DNA of 64,000 nucleotides from Liolophura sinensis (Eukaryota > Mollusca > Polyplacophora > Chitonida > Chitonidae): contig NC_088301.1 in NCBI RefSeq assembly GCF_032854445.1, positions 8,428,281 to 8,492,280 on the forward strand, written 5' to 3'. Of the stretch, positions 24,735 through 36,253 are shown piece after piece (position 1 is the first letter of the stretch; each line of letters starts with the position of its first letter). The notes beneath the pieces are model-generated. The model was given only the letters and a program-made list of their open reading frames with translations, did not search any database and had not been told where the DNA came from. A program made the translations under genes and the position numbers.

Positions 24735-24965
24735 TTGCATTAACATCACAGCATTTTTTTTACCTCATTTTGCTCAAGCCATGGTGCTAAGGGACGTATA
24801 AATGTACGTGTATGTATGCATTTATATGAGCAGTTAGAATAAAACCCTGACTGAGTTAAATTGCGGTAGAGGCCGTATTTCAATTTCAATTTCAATTGTG
24901 ACAATTTATCAGCTATCACATTGTCGTCGCTGCTCTGGTCTTCCTCTCTATGCTGCATATCTTTG
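24735..24965 (+). repeat. Dispersed repeat R1
   Basis: CATCACAGCATTTTT, CAAGCCATGGTGCTAAGGG, ATGAGCAGTTAGAATAAAACC, GAGTTAAATTG and ATTGTCGTCGCTGCTCTGG follow the R1 order. The end is CTCTATGCTGCATATC. Confidence 0.8.
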
Positions 24966-26264
24966 ATTATTTTGAATGAGTGTTAAACTTTCAGTGAAAT
25001 GGAATGTATAAAAAGTAGAGTAGGTTTAGATCTTCCACTGAAACTATAACGGTTAAAGATCAAAAGTTTAGAATTACGTATAAAAATTCAGATTCATTTA
25101 TATACTTGGGACTTTATACTGTATACTGGCGCATATTTCACTTATCGGACATTGGTAATCTTCTTGAACAAAAAAACAACCCTCTTCGTTGGCTATGCAC
25201 CTGTCGAAACACATGAATTACTGCTGCAGCCGAATCAGTTAAAGCTGGGTTTGAGGAATTGACCAATGGCCGAACGGCTTCTACAGCGTAATATCACATG
25301 TGACAAAAAATATTGTATTCAAAATAAATTGAAAAAATATGTTTCATCGTGAGAGATGTGTTTCTCAGGCGTCGTGGGTTTTAACAAATCAACAGCTGAC
25401 ACGAAGGTATCATAGATTACTGACGATCTAATTACATAGATAAGGTGTCTACTTGTTACATGCACATTACCCCGGGGGTATGCTCACCGACTCACCAATT
25501 ACCCGTTATTTCCAAATGAATCATACTCTCTGACATAGCTTGTATTAAGGAAATCGCATTAAACTTGTGCATTAGCAACGTCATACTCGAAGACATAGAA
25601 ACAGGTGCACATAAAACAGTAAAATAAAACGAGGCCAAATTATCTCTTTTGGCTCAAATTTCAAGTAATTTGTCCATAAACAGGATTTCCATCTGAGGCA
25701 CAAATCTAATAACTCCAGTCTCCTCAACTCACAAACCTGACTGAAGTCGTTCTAGTGAAAAAATCTTGAGCACTGCGTTAAACACCAATCACAAAATTAA
25801 AACACAAATTAAACAACTTAAGTTGATCTTCACTTCCAAGCAGATCAACGCGGTACTGAACATGGCAGATGTACTGTATCGCTGCGTCACAGAAACCTAG
25901 CGGCATCACGATGCGAATACGACGGGTTATTTCTGTAACAGCCGAGGCAAAACCAGACACACAAGACCAGTGCGCTGACACCACTTCCATTCCATGGTGG
26001 AACAGTTGTGTGTTGCCGACAGTCGATCGATATGGTTGCCATGGTAATCCGTCAGCGACAATAACCGCCAAGTTCTAAAGCCAAGGTCACGTGCACGTTT
26101 CTGTTCCTGCTGATTTGGTGACACATTTCGTTATGTTGGTGTAATTTTGGTGACGCCAGCTTGTTAAATTTAAAGTCTATGACGTGGTATGTTAGAATCT
26201 GGTTCTTGCTTTTTCGGCTACAGCGCTCATGAACTCGTACGTTGGCGTCATTTTCAGTTGTTAT
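24966..26264. other. Spacer with a possible SINE tail at 25745-25800
   Basis: GTGAAAAAATCTTGAGCACTG followed by CGTTAAACACCAATCAC looks like a decayed SINE 3' end on the plus strand. The opposing ORFs at 25778-26124 have no motifs. No gene is supported. Confidence 0.45.
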
Positions 26265-26545
26265 TTATTAGACCGGTGATGTCCAACATATTCCAATTAA
26301 TATCACTGCATCCCCCACCCCCTCTCCCTTCCTATTTCTGCTTAATCCATACTAGACTTGAGAATGTGGGTTGCAGCTATTTAAGCATTTACTTGAAGTG
26401 TTAGAATAATACCCTAAATGAGGTAAATTGGCAACAGGTCGGATTTCACCGATAATACCATACCGTGTGACCATTTGGCTACTTTCACAATGTTGTCACT
26501 GCTTTCGTTTCACAGTGAATGCTCTAGGAGCAAGATATGTAGTCA
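26265..26545 (+). repeat. Dispersed repeat R1 (diverged)
   Basis: ACCGGTGATGTCCAACATATTCC, ATCACTGCAT, TATTTAAGCATTTACTTGAAG, TTAGAATAATACCC, TGAGGTAAATTG and TGTGACCATTTGGC keep R1 order. It lies directly before another R1 copy in the same orientation, suggesting a tandem pair. Confidence 0.8.
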
Positions 26546-26654
26546 AGCCTGCGATATCTTATGGCGTAGACAAAGTTTAAAGCAAATTCGAATTCGAATT
26601 TTCATATCCCCTGTACCCAAACATTGCCATTACTTTAGATAGCTGTATTTCTAG

Positions 26655-26905
26655 ACCAGTGGCGTCATATATATTGCAATTAACACCACTGCATTTTTAA
26701 CTTAATTCCGCTTAAGCCATAGTGCTAGGGGGCATGTAATTTGCTACTGTTTATGCATTTACATGAACAGTTAGAATAATACCCTAACTGAGGTAAATTG
26801 ACAAGAAGCCTTATTTCACCGGTTGCGTGTGACCATTTGCCAGCTATCACACTGTCGTCGCTGATCTGGTTCCCCCCCCCCCCCCCCCCATGCTGTATGT
26901 CTTTA
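26655..26905 (+). repeat. Dispersed repeat R1 (best copy)
   Basis: AGACCAGTGGCGTCATATAT, CACTGCATTTTTAAC, AAGCCATAGTGCTAGGGGG, GCATTTACATGAACAG, CCTAACTGAGGTAAATTG, CCTTATTTCACCGGTTG and GTCGTCGCTGATCTGG run into a C18 tract at 26872-26889 and then CATGCTGTATGTC. The poly-C tract replaces the TTTTACTCTC word seen in other copies. About 250 bases. Class unknown; no terminal repeats identified. Confidence 0.85.
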
Positions 26906-26959
26906 AAGTGAAAGGGGAAATTTCAACATTAAGGTCACTGTATGTATTCACTTGGTTTT

Positions 26960-28705
26960 GAAGGGAACTCACTTGTTTAGACTTCGCCTGGAAGGGCGTC
27001 TTCCTCACAAATAGCAATAATACTTGTTTACATTTTGCCTGAAGATATTCACCCTAAACACACCAATAATGCTTGTTCACACTACTAATGCCTGTTTACA
27101 CCTTGCCTCAAAGAACATTCACCTCACAGACACCGATAATGCTTTCTTACACTTTCCGAGGAAGGATGCTCACATGATGCACATTATTAATGCTTCACTT
27201 TTCTTTGGGACATTCATCTGATTTACACTTATAATGCTTGTTTAAAATTTGCCTAAAAAGACATTTACCTCACAAGCAGTAGTGATATGTGTTTCCACTT
27301 TGCATAGGAGGATGTTCATCTTATAGACACCGATAACGTTTCTTTACACTTTGCCTGGAATGATGTTTAACCTCACAGGCAAAAGGCATACGTGTTTACG
27401 CTTTGCTTTAAAAAATATTCATTTTAATAGACACCAATAATGCTTTACACTCTCCCGGAAATGACGTTCACCTCATATGCACTGATAATGTTTGTTTACA
27501 CTTTGTTTCCAAGGAGATTCACCTCTCATACACTAATGATGCTTGCTTTTAGTTTTAGATTGCCTGGAAGGAAATCCCCCCTCCCCCCCCCCCCCCCCCC
27601 CCAGGCACCAACAATGCGTGTTTACACCTGGCCTGAGAGGACACTCACCTCACATACACTAAGAATGCTTATGTACACCTTGCCTGGAAGGATATTCACC
27701 TCCAATACACTAACAGTTAATGTGTACACCTTGCCTAACAAGACATTCACGTCATACATAGGTTCGTCTAATGGTTGCTAACCAATATGTTCATGTACAC
27801 TCGGCCTACTTTAGTGTATCTCTAGATGGCTATTTCACGATCACTTTCTCGACCAGATTTAACTCTGGACAGGAGACCATGATGACTATAGGAAAGGAAA
27901 ATGTCAACAATAAAGTCGCATGGTCTCGAAGGGAATTCACCAAATGGATATCGTCACTGTATGCTTACCCTTTGCTGGAAGGACATTCACCTCATAGACC
28001 CCAATAATGATTGCCCTGCATGGGCGTTCCTCTCACACACACCATTAACACTTGTTTAGACTTCGTCTGGACGGGCGTCCACCTCACAGACGCAAATAAT
28101 GCTTTTTCACACTTTGCTTGGAAGGACGTTCATCTCACAGGTACTGGTAATACTTGTTTACACGTTGTCTGGAAGGATATTTATCTCACAAACGCCGACA
28201 TTTTGCACGAAGGACAATCACCTCACATATACAAATAATGCACGTTTACACTTTGCTTCGAAGCACATTCACCTAACAGACACAAATTATAGTGTTTGTT
28301 TTCACTTTGCATCCAGGACGTTCACCTCACATACACAAATAATGCTTGTTTTCACAATGCATGGAAAATAATCACCTCACACGCTAACGATGCTGGTTTA
28401 CATTTTGCCTGGAAGGACATTTACCACACGTACACTACCAATGCTTGTTTTCACTTTGCATCAAGGACAATCACCTCAGATACACTAACAAGGCTTGTTT
28501 ACATTTTACCTAGGACATTTACATCACAGACACCAATAATGCGTGTTTACACTTTATCTGAAAGAACAATCAACATCGATAATGCTTGTTTACATTCTAC
28601 TGATACAAACACCAGTAATTGTTGTTTACTCTTGTTTACACTTTGCCTAAAACGATATTCACCTCAATGACACCAATAATGCTTTGCTTACTTTTTGCCG
28701 GGAAA
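26960..28705 (+). repeat. Diverged tandem array, about 50-bp unit, roughly 30 copies
   Basis: Each unit runs through AATGCTTGTTTACACTTTGC, a CTGGAAGGACATTCACCTCA-like stretch and CAnACACnAAT. Spacing is mostly 44-55 bases, with many indels. A poly-C insertion lies at about 27576-27602. A stretch at about 27775-27945 does not fit the unit and may be inserted sequence. ORFs of 60-124 codons across the array reflect the repeat and are not genes. Confidence 0.85.
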
Positions 28706-29673
28706 AACCCAAACCGCAAAATATAAATTTCTACCTCTCGTAGTTTTTGATGTACATGTCATTGTTTGTTGTTTTCTACTAAACCTCAAAACATTACATG
28801 CACAAACATAGACAAAAAACAAAAGCAGATTCGGAATCATAGGCCCGAAATACATCGGAATACATCGGAAGTTATGTCAAAATTCAAAACTTTTTACTCT
28901 GTCATATATTCCACCAAATAACGAGCTTCCAAAGTTTGTAAATAACGGTTTTTAATGTTTCAAACTTCGTGTAACTAGGATCCCTCAAATCTATATTTTA
29001 GAAATATCCGTCCAGTTGTTCTTGAGGAGATGTTTGAAAGATTTGCTCGAAATTCAGTATAGCCACTAAACTCAGTGAACCAAAAGAACGAACTTCAAAA
29101 CCGTAAAAGAAATCATCCGTGAGATTGTCGCTGTACAAACTGCCAAACATCTGCTTTATATAGTTTTCCAGAAAAGCGGCAAATAATACTGTCTGAAAAG
29201 AATGTTTTAATCCTCCGAGCCGAAACAATAGCCTTCCAGCGATCAGTGTTGAGCCCTTATTAAATCAGTGGGCAGACGGGATGTACATGCTTGACTTACT
29301 TCCTAATTACTGGAAATTCTCTGGAGCAGGTATAAATTCATCGGATGTTTTTGATTAGGAACGGAAGATTTTTTCCAGAAGGTGTCAACGTTTCTTTGAG
29401 TTCCTTCGCCATTCACAAACGTTATCGCCCTTGTACATCTCTACATGTAAGTGAAGTGTGGCGTGAAGATTGTGTGAAGATGGCGTGAAATGCCAATTAA
29501 GAAAACATTAATTCTCATTTTTCTCACCTGAATAAAGGGGTATTCACCTGGGTGGGAACTGTTTTGTCACCCAGGTGTTTTTGTTGTTTTCGAACTTAGT
29601 GGAAACTGAATTGTCACCCAGGTGTTTATTTCGCACAGAGGAAAACAGTTTAACAAAACTTAACAACGTAACA

Positions 29674-29676
<3 letters not shown>
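28706..29676. other. Spacer, no gene recognised
   Basis: The 76-codon minus ORF at 28998-29228 has no recognised family. A short direct repeat of GAACTGTTTTGTCACCCAGGTG type occurs around 29560-29625. Confidence 0.4.

Positions 29677-29766
<90 letters not shown>
29677..29766. repeat. (TA)45 microsatellite
   Basis: An uninterrupted TA run of 90 bases. The 60-odd codon ORFs alternating Tyr and Ile on both strands are artefacts. Length in this region may be unreliable in the assembly. Confidence 0.99.
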
Positions 29767-29770
<4 letters not shown>

Positions 29771-29786
29771 GAGCGTTTTCATTAGT

Positions 29787-29823
29787 ATGAGCCGTGTAAA
29801 ACATCAATCGAATAAAATCTCTT
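29787..29823 (+). mobile_element. Possible SINE tail fragment
   Basis: GAGCCGTGTAAAACATCAATCG followed by AATAAAAT resembles the SINE 3' end but is too short for certainty. Confidence 0.4.
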
Positions 29824-31599
29824 AGTATGGACCTATAGACCGCGACCCCAGCGATGCGCAGGAGCACAAAAATGGACTCTTATCAGCCACCATACTTTAG
29901 TGATGACAATATAGCTGAGGGGATATTAATCTTCACGTCCCAAAAATGAAAAATGACAGATGGAAGGATGTGCAATAAAAGACAGACCAGTGCGGTGTGT
30001 GTCGACTTTCATTCATTTGTTGTTCATGTTGTTGTAGTTTTCAATAACCTTTCTACTCAACTACTATGCTTAGCCTGAGTTGCAGAGGGGGTCCTCTACC
30101 CCCACGCTTAAAAGATGAAAACGACACAGAAACGTTTGCATCAAAAGAGGATTATCAGATAAAACATTTCTGGGATATATCGATGAATATAGGGAAAAGT
30201 CCTACAGTGAGTCATTTTATAACACAATGGACTCAAAAACCTGTTTTGGTAATGTCCAACTAATATTATACAAAGCCATATTGTTTCTTTCAATAAGTAA
30301 CCTACAGGTGCGTGTGCATGCACGTAGGTCTTTACAATCCCAGCCTATATTAATGGTAACATTAAAATGTATACTTCGAAGTTAGAATCACATGAGAGCC
30401 ACATTCAATCAAAGTGCTTACTAGGTTTAAGGACTTAAAACTTCAGACCACTTCTTACGTGACTAAAAGCCTTCTCACTAAATTAATACGGCATTACATA
30501 GATTTAGGACTGGAAGATAAATTATGGATTCAGAAAATATACGGAAGTCTCACAAGTATGTCTACACAAGGACATAAATGTATACAACTATATACCTTCC
30601 ACAAAGGCATTGAACTATCATTGTTTGTATTTTAACGGGTTCTTTGTTTTCACAAGTTAAGGTGCAGTTTCATACAATCTAGTTTTGGCTGATCCGGTAA
30701 AATCTGTTATGAAAATGATGCCACAAATGTTTGTCAAAACTATGCAAATTATTTCTCTACACCCCAAAGTTTTCACAAAATGTTTCAAAATATTGGTTGC
30801 AGAGGCCATGAAAAGGTTGAAGGGTTAGGGTAACCGCTGTTCTGTTAGTGGTAACGTCTTGGTTATAGGGTAAGCTGATAGAAGTAAATAAATCAATGAG
30901 TAAAGATTTATGGCAGGAATACATCTGTTCAAAAAAGGGAGGACAACTCCGTGAAGACACATTAAAAAGCAGTTATATTATCTCCCCTGAATCAGCTATT
31001 GCTTTGATTCTTCAGTAATCAAGTTAATTTTCTACATAGACATTAAATCTCGTTTTCGTATAGCTTCTCTCGTACATGTAATTCACAGCACATTATGCTG
31101 TTCTAACCTGGGAAAAATGTGTATGGAAAATATTTCCAGAAAAATGATTGACAAAGCATATGAATTGAAATCAACGACTAGAGTGTGATTCTAGTGTCAA
31201 TGAGACCGTCAGACTGTGAATAATACAATGTACATGGTCTAAAAAATCTCATCCGTTGCCATGCGGGATACTCTTCAAGAAGCAGACCCAGGTTCGGTTG
31301 CCAAGATAAACAATGCGAAAGTTGTGCATCCCAATCTCACCCTCATTAAATTATTCAGAGGCAAAAATATGATATGAATGAGACAACATAGACAAGATGT
31401 TTCTAATGGATATACGAACTTCAGGCTTTATGAGCATTTAACATAGTTGTGCTAACCAAGAAGTTGCATATCTGTAAGTAATATCTTTTAAATATTAATA
31501 CTTCGTCACCAATTTCAATTGTTATTAGGAATTTATTTTGATTACACTGCAAAAAAGCGTGTAGAAATTAAACGTCCCGTAACACGTTGTGCGTTAACC
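29824..31599. other. Spacer, no gene recognised
   Basis: Short ORFs on both strands (30066-30263, 30414-30635 and 30757-30960) carry no motifs. Confidence 0.4.
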
Positions 31600-31637
31600 A
31601 TGTTGAGAAATGCGGCCTTAGCTAAAGCACGACCGAC
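31600..31637 (+). CDS. Possible first coding exon (speculative)
   Basis: ATG 31600 opens MLRNAALAKARP and runs straight into a near-consensus splice donor, GTAAGTATG, at 31638. The short Arg/Lys/Ala-rich start would suit a mitochondrial targeting peptide. No downstream exon was identified; the intron would contain the 70-bp minisatellite. Support is only the donor and the open start. Confidence 0.2.
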
Positions 31638-32171
31638 GTAAGTATGTTGGATGTGCGATGTGTATGTTTAGTGTCTTTGACGTGGGCTCTCCTGATCAAT
31701 CTGACATTAAAACATGTACGTATTTAGAATCTAAACATATATTTGGCTTAGCCTTTTATCTAAGCGCATTCCTCAACTCGTTGACCACTAAATATTTATA
31801 AGGTTAAATATGCTTAGGGACGAATGGCTGGCATGTACATGTAGCCTACAATGATTTATGAAGAAGTTCTCACTTAGTTGTCTATAATCCCCAAAGGAAT
31901 GGATGACTAGCACAATAAACAAACTTTAGAATTAATTTAGAATAACTAAAAAAACATTGGGGCACTAAATTGTGTTTTCAGGCATAATATTACGTAAATA
32001 GGCCACCTAGGCCCATATTCCAGGCATATTTTCTGGCCTAAATGTATATGAATGCATTATAGCTTCGTTTAAATTATCGGTCCTGCTGAACTATGTTTTA
32101 CGTGTGTTGTTTTAGCCTCGGGTCCGGTGACCGTTTAGGTCTGTTTAGACTCCTCTTGCTAAATAATAAAT
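31638..32171. other. Spacer before the 70-bp array
   Basis: Nothing identifiable beyond the possible splice donor at its start. Confidence 0.35.
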
Positions 32172-34022
32172 GTTTATGTCCAGATATTCACCCCTAAAGT
32201 GCCTCATTAATCCAGGCAGACCTCGGATCTGCTCATGGATGTATCTGTCCAGATATTCACCACCAAAAGTGTCTCATTCCTCCGGGCAGACGTCGGATCT
32301 ACTCATGGATGTATCTGTCCAGATATTGACCCACATATATGTCTCATTCCTCCAGGCAGACCTCGGATCTACTCATGGATGTATCTGTCCAGATATTCAC
32401 CACCAAAAGTGTCTCATTCCTCCGGGCAGACGTCGGATCTACTCATGGATGTATCTGTCCAGATATTGACCCACATATGTGTCTCATTCCTCCGGGCACA
32501 CGTCGGACCTACTCATGGATGTATCTGTCCAGATATTGACCCCCATATGTGTCTCATTAATCCAGGCAGACCTCGGATCTGCTCATGGATGTATCTGTCC
32601 AGATATTCACCACCAAAAGTGTCTCATTCCTCCGGGCAGACGTCGGATCTACTCATGGATGTATCTGTCCAGATATTGACCCACATATATGTCTCATTCC
32701 TCCGGGCAGACGTCGGACCTACTCATGGATGTATCTGTCCAGATATTGACCCCCATATGTGTATCATCCCTCCGGGCAGACGTCGGATCTACTCATGCAT
32801 GTATCTGTCCAGATATTCACCACCAAAAGTGTCTCATTCCTCCAGGCAGACCTCTGCTCATGGATGTATCTGTCCAGATATTCACCTTCATATGTGTCTC
32901 ATTCCTCCATGCAGACGTCGGATCTACTCATGGATGTATCTGTCCAGATATTCACCACCAAAAGTGTCTCATTCCTCCAGGCAGACCTCGGATCTCTTCA
33001 TGGATGTATCTGTCCAGATATTGACCCCCATATGTGTCTCATTTCTCCAGGCAGACATCGGATCCACTCATGGATTTATATGTCCAGATATTCACCCCCA
33101 TTTGTGTCTCATTCCTCCAGGCAGACGTTGGATCTACTCATGGATTTATATGTCCAGATATTTACCCACATATATGTCTCATTTCTCCAGGCAGACATCG
33201 GATCCACTCATGGATTTGTATGTCGAGATATTCACCCCCATATGTATCTCATTCCTCCAGGTCGACATCGGATCTACTCATGGATGTATCCGCCCAGATA
33301 TTGATCCCCATATGTGTCTCATTCCTCCAGGCAGACCTCGGATCTACTCATGGATGTATCTGTCCATATATTCACCACCAAAAGTGTCTCATTCCTCCAG
33401 GCAGACGTTGGATCTACTCATGGATGGGTATGTCCAGATATTTACCCACATATATGTCTCATTTCTCCGGGCAGACGTCGGATCTACTCATGGATTTATA
33501 TGTCCAGATATTCTCCCCCATATGTGTCTCATTACTCCAGGCAGACATCGGATCTACTCATGGATGTATCTGTCCAGATATTTACCCCCATTTGTGTCTC
33601 ATTACTCCAGGCAGACATCGGATCTACTCATGGATGTATATGTCCAGATATTCACCACCAAAAGTGTCTCATTACTCCAGGTAGACATCGGATCTACTCA
33701 TGGATGTATCTATCCAGATATTCACCCCCATTTGTGTCTCATTACTCCAGGCAGACATCGGATCCACTCATGGATTTATATGTCCAGATATTCACCCCCA
33801 TTTGTGTCTCATTACTCCAGGCAGACGTCGGATCCACTCGTGGATTTATATGTCCAGATATTCACCCCCATTTGTGTCTCATTACTCCAGGTAGACATCG
33901 GATCCACTCATGGATTTATATGTCCAGATATTCACCCCCATTTGTGTCTCATTACTCCAGGCAGACATCGGATCTACTCATGGATGTATATGCCCAGATG
34001 CTGACAGCCATATGTCTCATTC
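32172..34022 (+). repeat. 70-bp minisatellite, about 27 units
   Basis: The word CCAGATATT recurs at regular 70-base steps from about 32178 to 33991. One unit, near 32840-32870, is shorter by about 8-9 bases. Each unit also carries TCTCATTCCTCC, GGCAGACGTCGGATC and ACTCATGGATGTAT. Units differ after CCAGATATT (CACCACCAAAAG, GACCCACATAT or CACCCCCATTTG). The first half mixes the types; the last units (about 33711-33990) are mostly the CACCCCCATTTG type with GGATTTATATG. All three forward frames are open over most of the array, giving a 589-codon ORF (32235-34004). This is a repeat effect: 70 is one more than a multiple of three. There is no codon bias, promoter or splice evidence for a protein. 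Confidence 0.97.
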
Positions 34023-34199
34023 CTCTTGGTTCCTTACTGTACATTGCAGTTTATATGAAGGGGTATTTAAGATATCTGTACACTTCTTTTTAGCACAAAC
34101 TAGTTAGAAATGTTTTTTTTTTTTTAAATTAAAAAAAAATTAATAGGATGAACAGACCTGCTAATTTCGTATTAACTGTACAAGTATAATTAAATAAGA

Positions 34200-34640
34200 T
34201 AGCCAAACCTCTACTAACAGTTACTTCTATTCCACGACCACCAGCCTTAAACCGCCATTCTAGGACGCCACCAACTAACTTCCCATGATAAACAATATCC
34301 AGGAACATGTCATCGAGGTTAGCGGCAAGGTTAAATACCAGACTCACTGACGCATACGGCCAAAGCAAACATGTATACCAATCAAATTGACGGCCATGAA
34401 TGTAATTTTATTCCTTGTTCAATACCTCATATCCCATCAAGTCTGTCACAGACAACCCAGAAAGGACCAAGTGTATTACAGAGAACCTTTCGGAAGTTTC
34501 CCTGTCATTCGTGAGTTGCATTTACAGACGACCACATTTTAGTGTACGAGTCTAAGCACGCGTGCATGACATTATTCTACCGACCTTGAACTATGTATTG
34601 GACAACATGTATATTGAGCTTCAAATACATTAGCCGAACG
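34200..34640 (+). repeat. Dispersed repeat R4, copy 1 (partial)
   Basis: CTCATATCCCATCAAGTCTGTC, AAGTGTATTACAGAGAAC, CGGAAGTTTCCCTGTCATTCG and TTTACAGACG match 35080-35190 and 46370-46480 in order. Class unknown. A 79-codon minus ORF (34129-34368) covers the upstream part and is unrecognised. Confidence 0.65.
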
Positions 34641-34867
34641 TACTTTCAACTGATCCGATAAATACAATGTTCTAAAATAAATTAACTCTGTTGGAAAAAT
34701 TCAACTATTTTCCTGAATAGTGTTTTTCTAGCCTTTAAAACATCCACATTACAAGACAAAATACACAGGCATGACAAAACGTGTTAAACATTATAGGAGG
34801 GAATGGAGTCAACACAAAAATGCATGAAAGTCAACAACAATTTTATAGCATTCAATGAAACTAAATT
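34641..34867. other. Spacer or R4-related sequence
   Basis: GACAAAACGTGTTAAACATT and GGAGTCAACACAAAAATG around 34775-34830 resemble 46255-46310, so this is probably part of a longer R4 element. Confidence 0.45.
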
Positions 34868-35123
34868 CCATGCCGGTATTACAAACATATCTCATATCCT
34901 AACAAGTCTGTTGTAAACAACTCGCATAGCTCCATGTCAGTATTACAAACATATCTCATATCCTAACAAGTCTGTTGTAAACAACCCACATAGCTCCATG
35001 TCGGTATTACAAACATATCTCATATCCTAACAAGTCTGTTGTAAACAACTCACATAGCTCCATGCCGGTATTACAAACATATCTCATATCCTAACAAGTC
35101 TGTTGTACACAACCCACATAGCA
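34868..35123 (+). repeat. 64-bp tandem repeat, 4 units
   Basis: CCATGCCGGTATTAC and close variants start at 34868, 34932, 34996 and 35060. Units are nearly identical, each with ATCTCATATCCTAACAAG and a TCTGTTGTAAACAAC word. The unit is an amplified internal part of repeat R4: the single-copy equivalent lies at about 34425 and at about 46365. Confidence 0.97.
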
Positions 35124-35470
35124 TCAAGTGTATTCCAGAGAACTTTTCAGAAGTTACACTATCATTGGTGAGTTACATATTTACAGACGGTGACATTTCT
35201 TTGTGTCACATATAGAATGTTTCCAAGAAACACGGGTCCATGTCTATACATATCATTCTACCGACCGCGTGTCATGTATACGTTACACATAGGTCATGAC
35301 CTTCATGCAAATAGCAAATATTGTATTTATAGACATGGCCAATTAATAAACAAATGTTGACTACATAACTATGAGCACATTCATGTGTAAACAGACGCAT
35401 AAGAAATACACAAATGTTCGCTTCCATTTGACATCCGGTAAACTTCATCAGTTTCGAAGAACAAACCTTC
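35080..35470 (+). repeat. Dispersed repeat R4, copy 2
   Basis: CAAGTGTATTCCAGAGAAC, TTACAGACGG, ATTCATGTGTAAACA and TTTGACAT correspond in order to the copy at 46370-46700. It contains the AGGTCATGACCT palindrome. Confidence 0.7.
35291..35302. promoter_or_regulatory. Perfect palindromic nuclear-receptor element (TREpal type)
   Basis: AGGTCATGACCT is a perfect 12-base palindrome: two AGGTCA half-sites inverted with no spacer. This is the idealised thyroid hormone response palindrome, also bound by retinoic acid receptors. It lies about 1.0 kb beyond the deiodinase stop codon and outside the most likely transcript end. It is inside repeat R4 and the aligned place in the 46.5-kb copy lacks it, so it may have arisen by chance. 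Function is inference. Confidence 0.4.
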
Positions 35471-35945
35471 GACACCGGATTTGGATTACATCAAAATCAT
35501 TTTATACATAATCCATATCACCTTGATCATTTCTCTCTACATAAAGACTCTCTTGTTTCTCTGAGTCTTGCGTATAAAGTGTTTATGTTTAATTTTACTG
35601 TTTGGTTATGGTGTTCATTATGCATTCTCTAATGGAGGCAGAAGACGTAACCGTTTAAGGCCTCTCATTCATCAATACTTAGCTTAGGAATTTGATAGGT
35701 CTTACCAATTTTTTAAAACATGTTAACTACTCGTAACCAAGAATACCGTATAAACATATTCTGTTTTTGTTGCAAACGTTGAACATTTGAATTTCAGGTT
35801 GGTTTTTTCACTTCCCTACACTTGTTTTGTTTTACAGACATGACAGATCCTGAGTAACCATCAAGCCGGTTCAAATCCAGCTGTGGTTTAGCTGCTGCTT
35901 TAAGCCGCCGGAATTGCTATGTATATGTCAGGTGAGAGGTTGAGG
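35471..35945. other. Spacer downstream of the deiodinase gene
   Basis: No gene recognised. Two perfect short stems are present on the minus strand (GAGGC/GCCTC near 35635-35670 and AGACTC/GAGTCT near 35545-35570). Neither has a SECIS core. Confidence 0.4.
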
Positions 35946-35951
35946 TTTATT
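35946..35951 (-). terminator. Candidate polyadenylation signal of the deiodinase gene
   Basis: AATAAA on the minus strand, about 350 bases after the stop codon. It is the first such hexamer I see downstream, so it would set a 3' untranslated region of roughly 370 bases. Confidence 0.5.
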
Positions 35952-36253
35952 TGGGGAACATCAGTTTAATCGAGCCATGAGTCCGACTCCTAACACACAA
36001 ATGAAACATATTCTTTAGTATGACGTGCAACACTACATATTCGATTAAATGAACCACTTACTATCTCTAATGCGTAGCCTGTATAGCTTTGGCTTCGAAG
36101 AATTATTTCACGCAAATTTTTTCAATGCGAGGTGTCATATTTCAGAATATGATATACAAAAGATGCTGCTGATGAAAATAAAACTTTCCTGCCATACGCT
36201 TTGTTAAATTTCCCCTGGCTGTGGGAATTTAAGTTTGCATCGGTACTCCTTAG

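Noticed and set aside
29575-29867. Tyr/Ile repeat ORFs on both strands
   Set aside because: Translations of the (TA)45 tract.
32235-34004. 589-codon ORF as a repeat protein gene
   Set aside because: It follows from a stop-free 70-bp unit; all three forward frames are open and nothing suggests one is selected.
36071-36110. SECIS candidate around GCGTGA...GGCTACGC on the minus strand
   Set aside because: A short outer stem and an AGCC/GGCT pairing exist, but there is no TGA opposite the 5' core and helix 2 is far too short.
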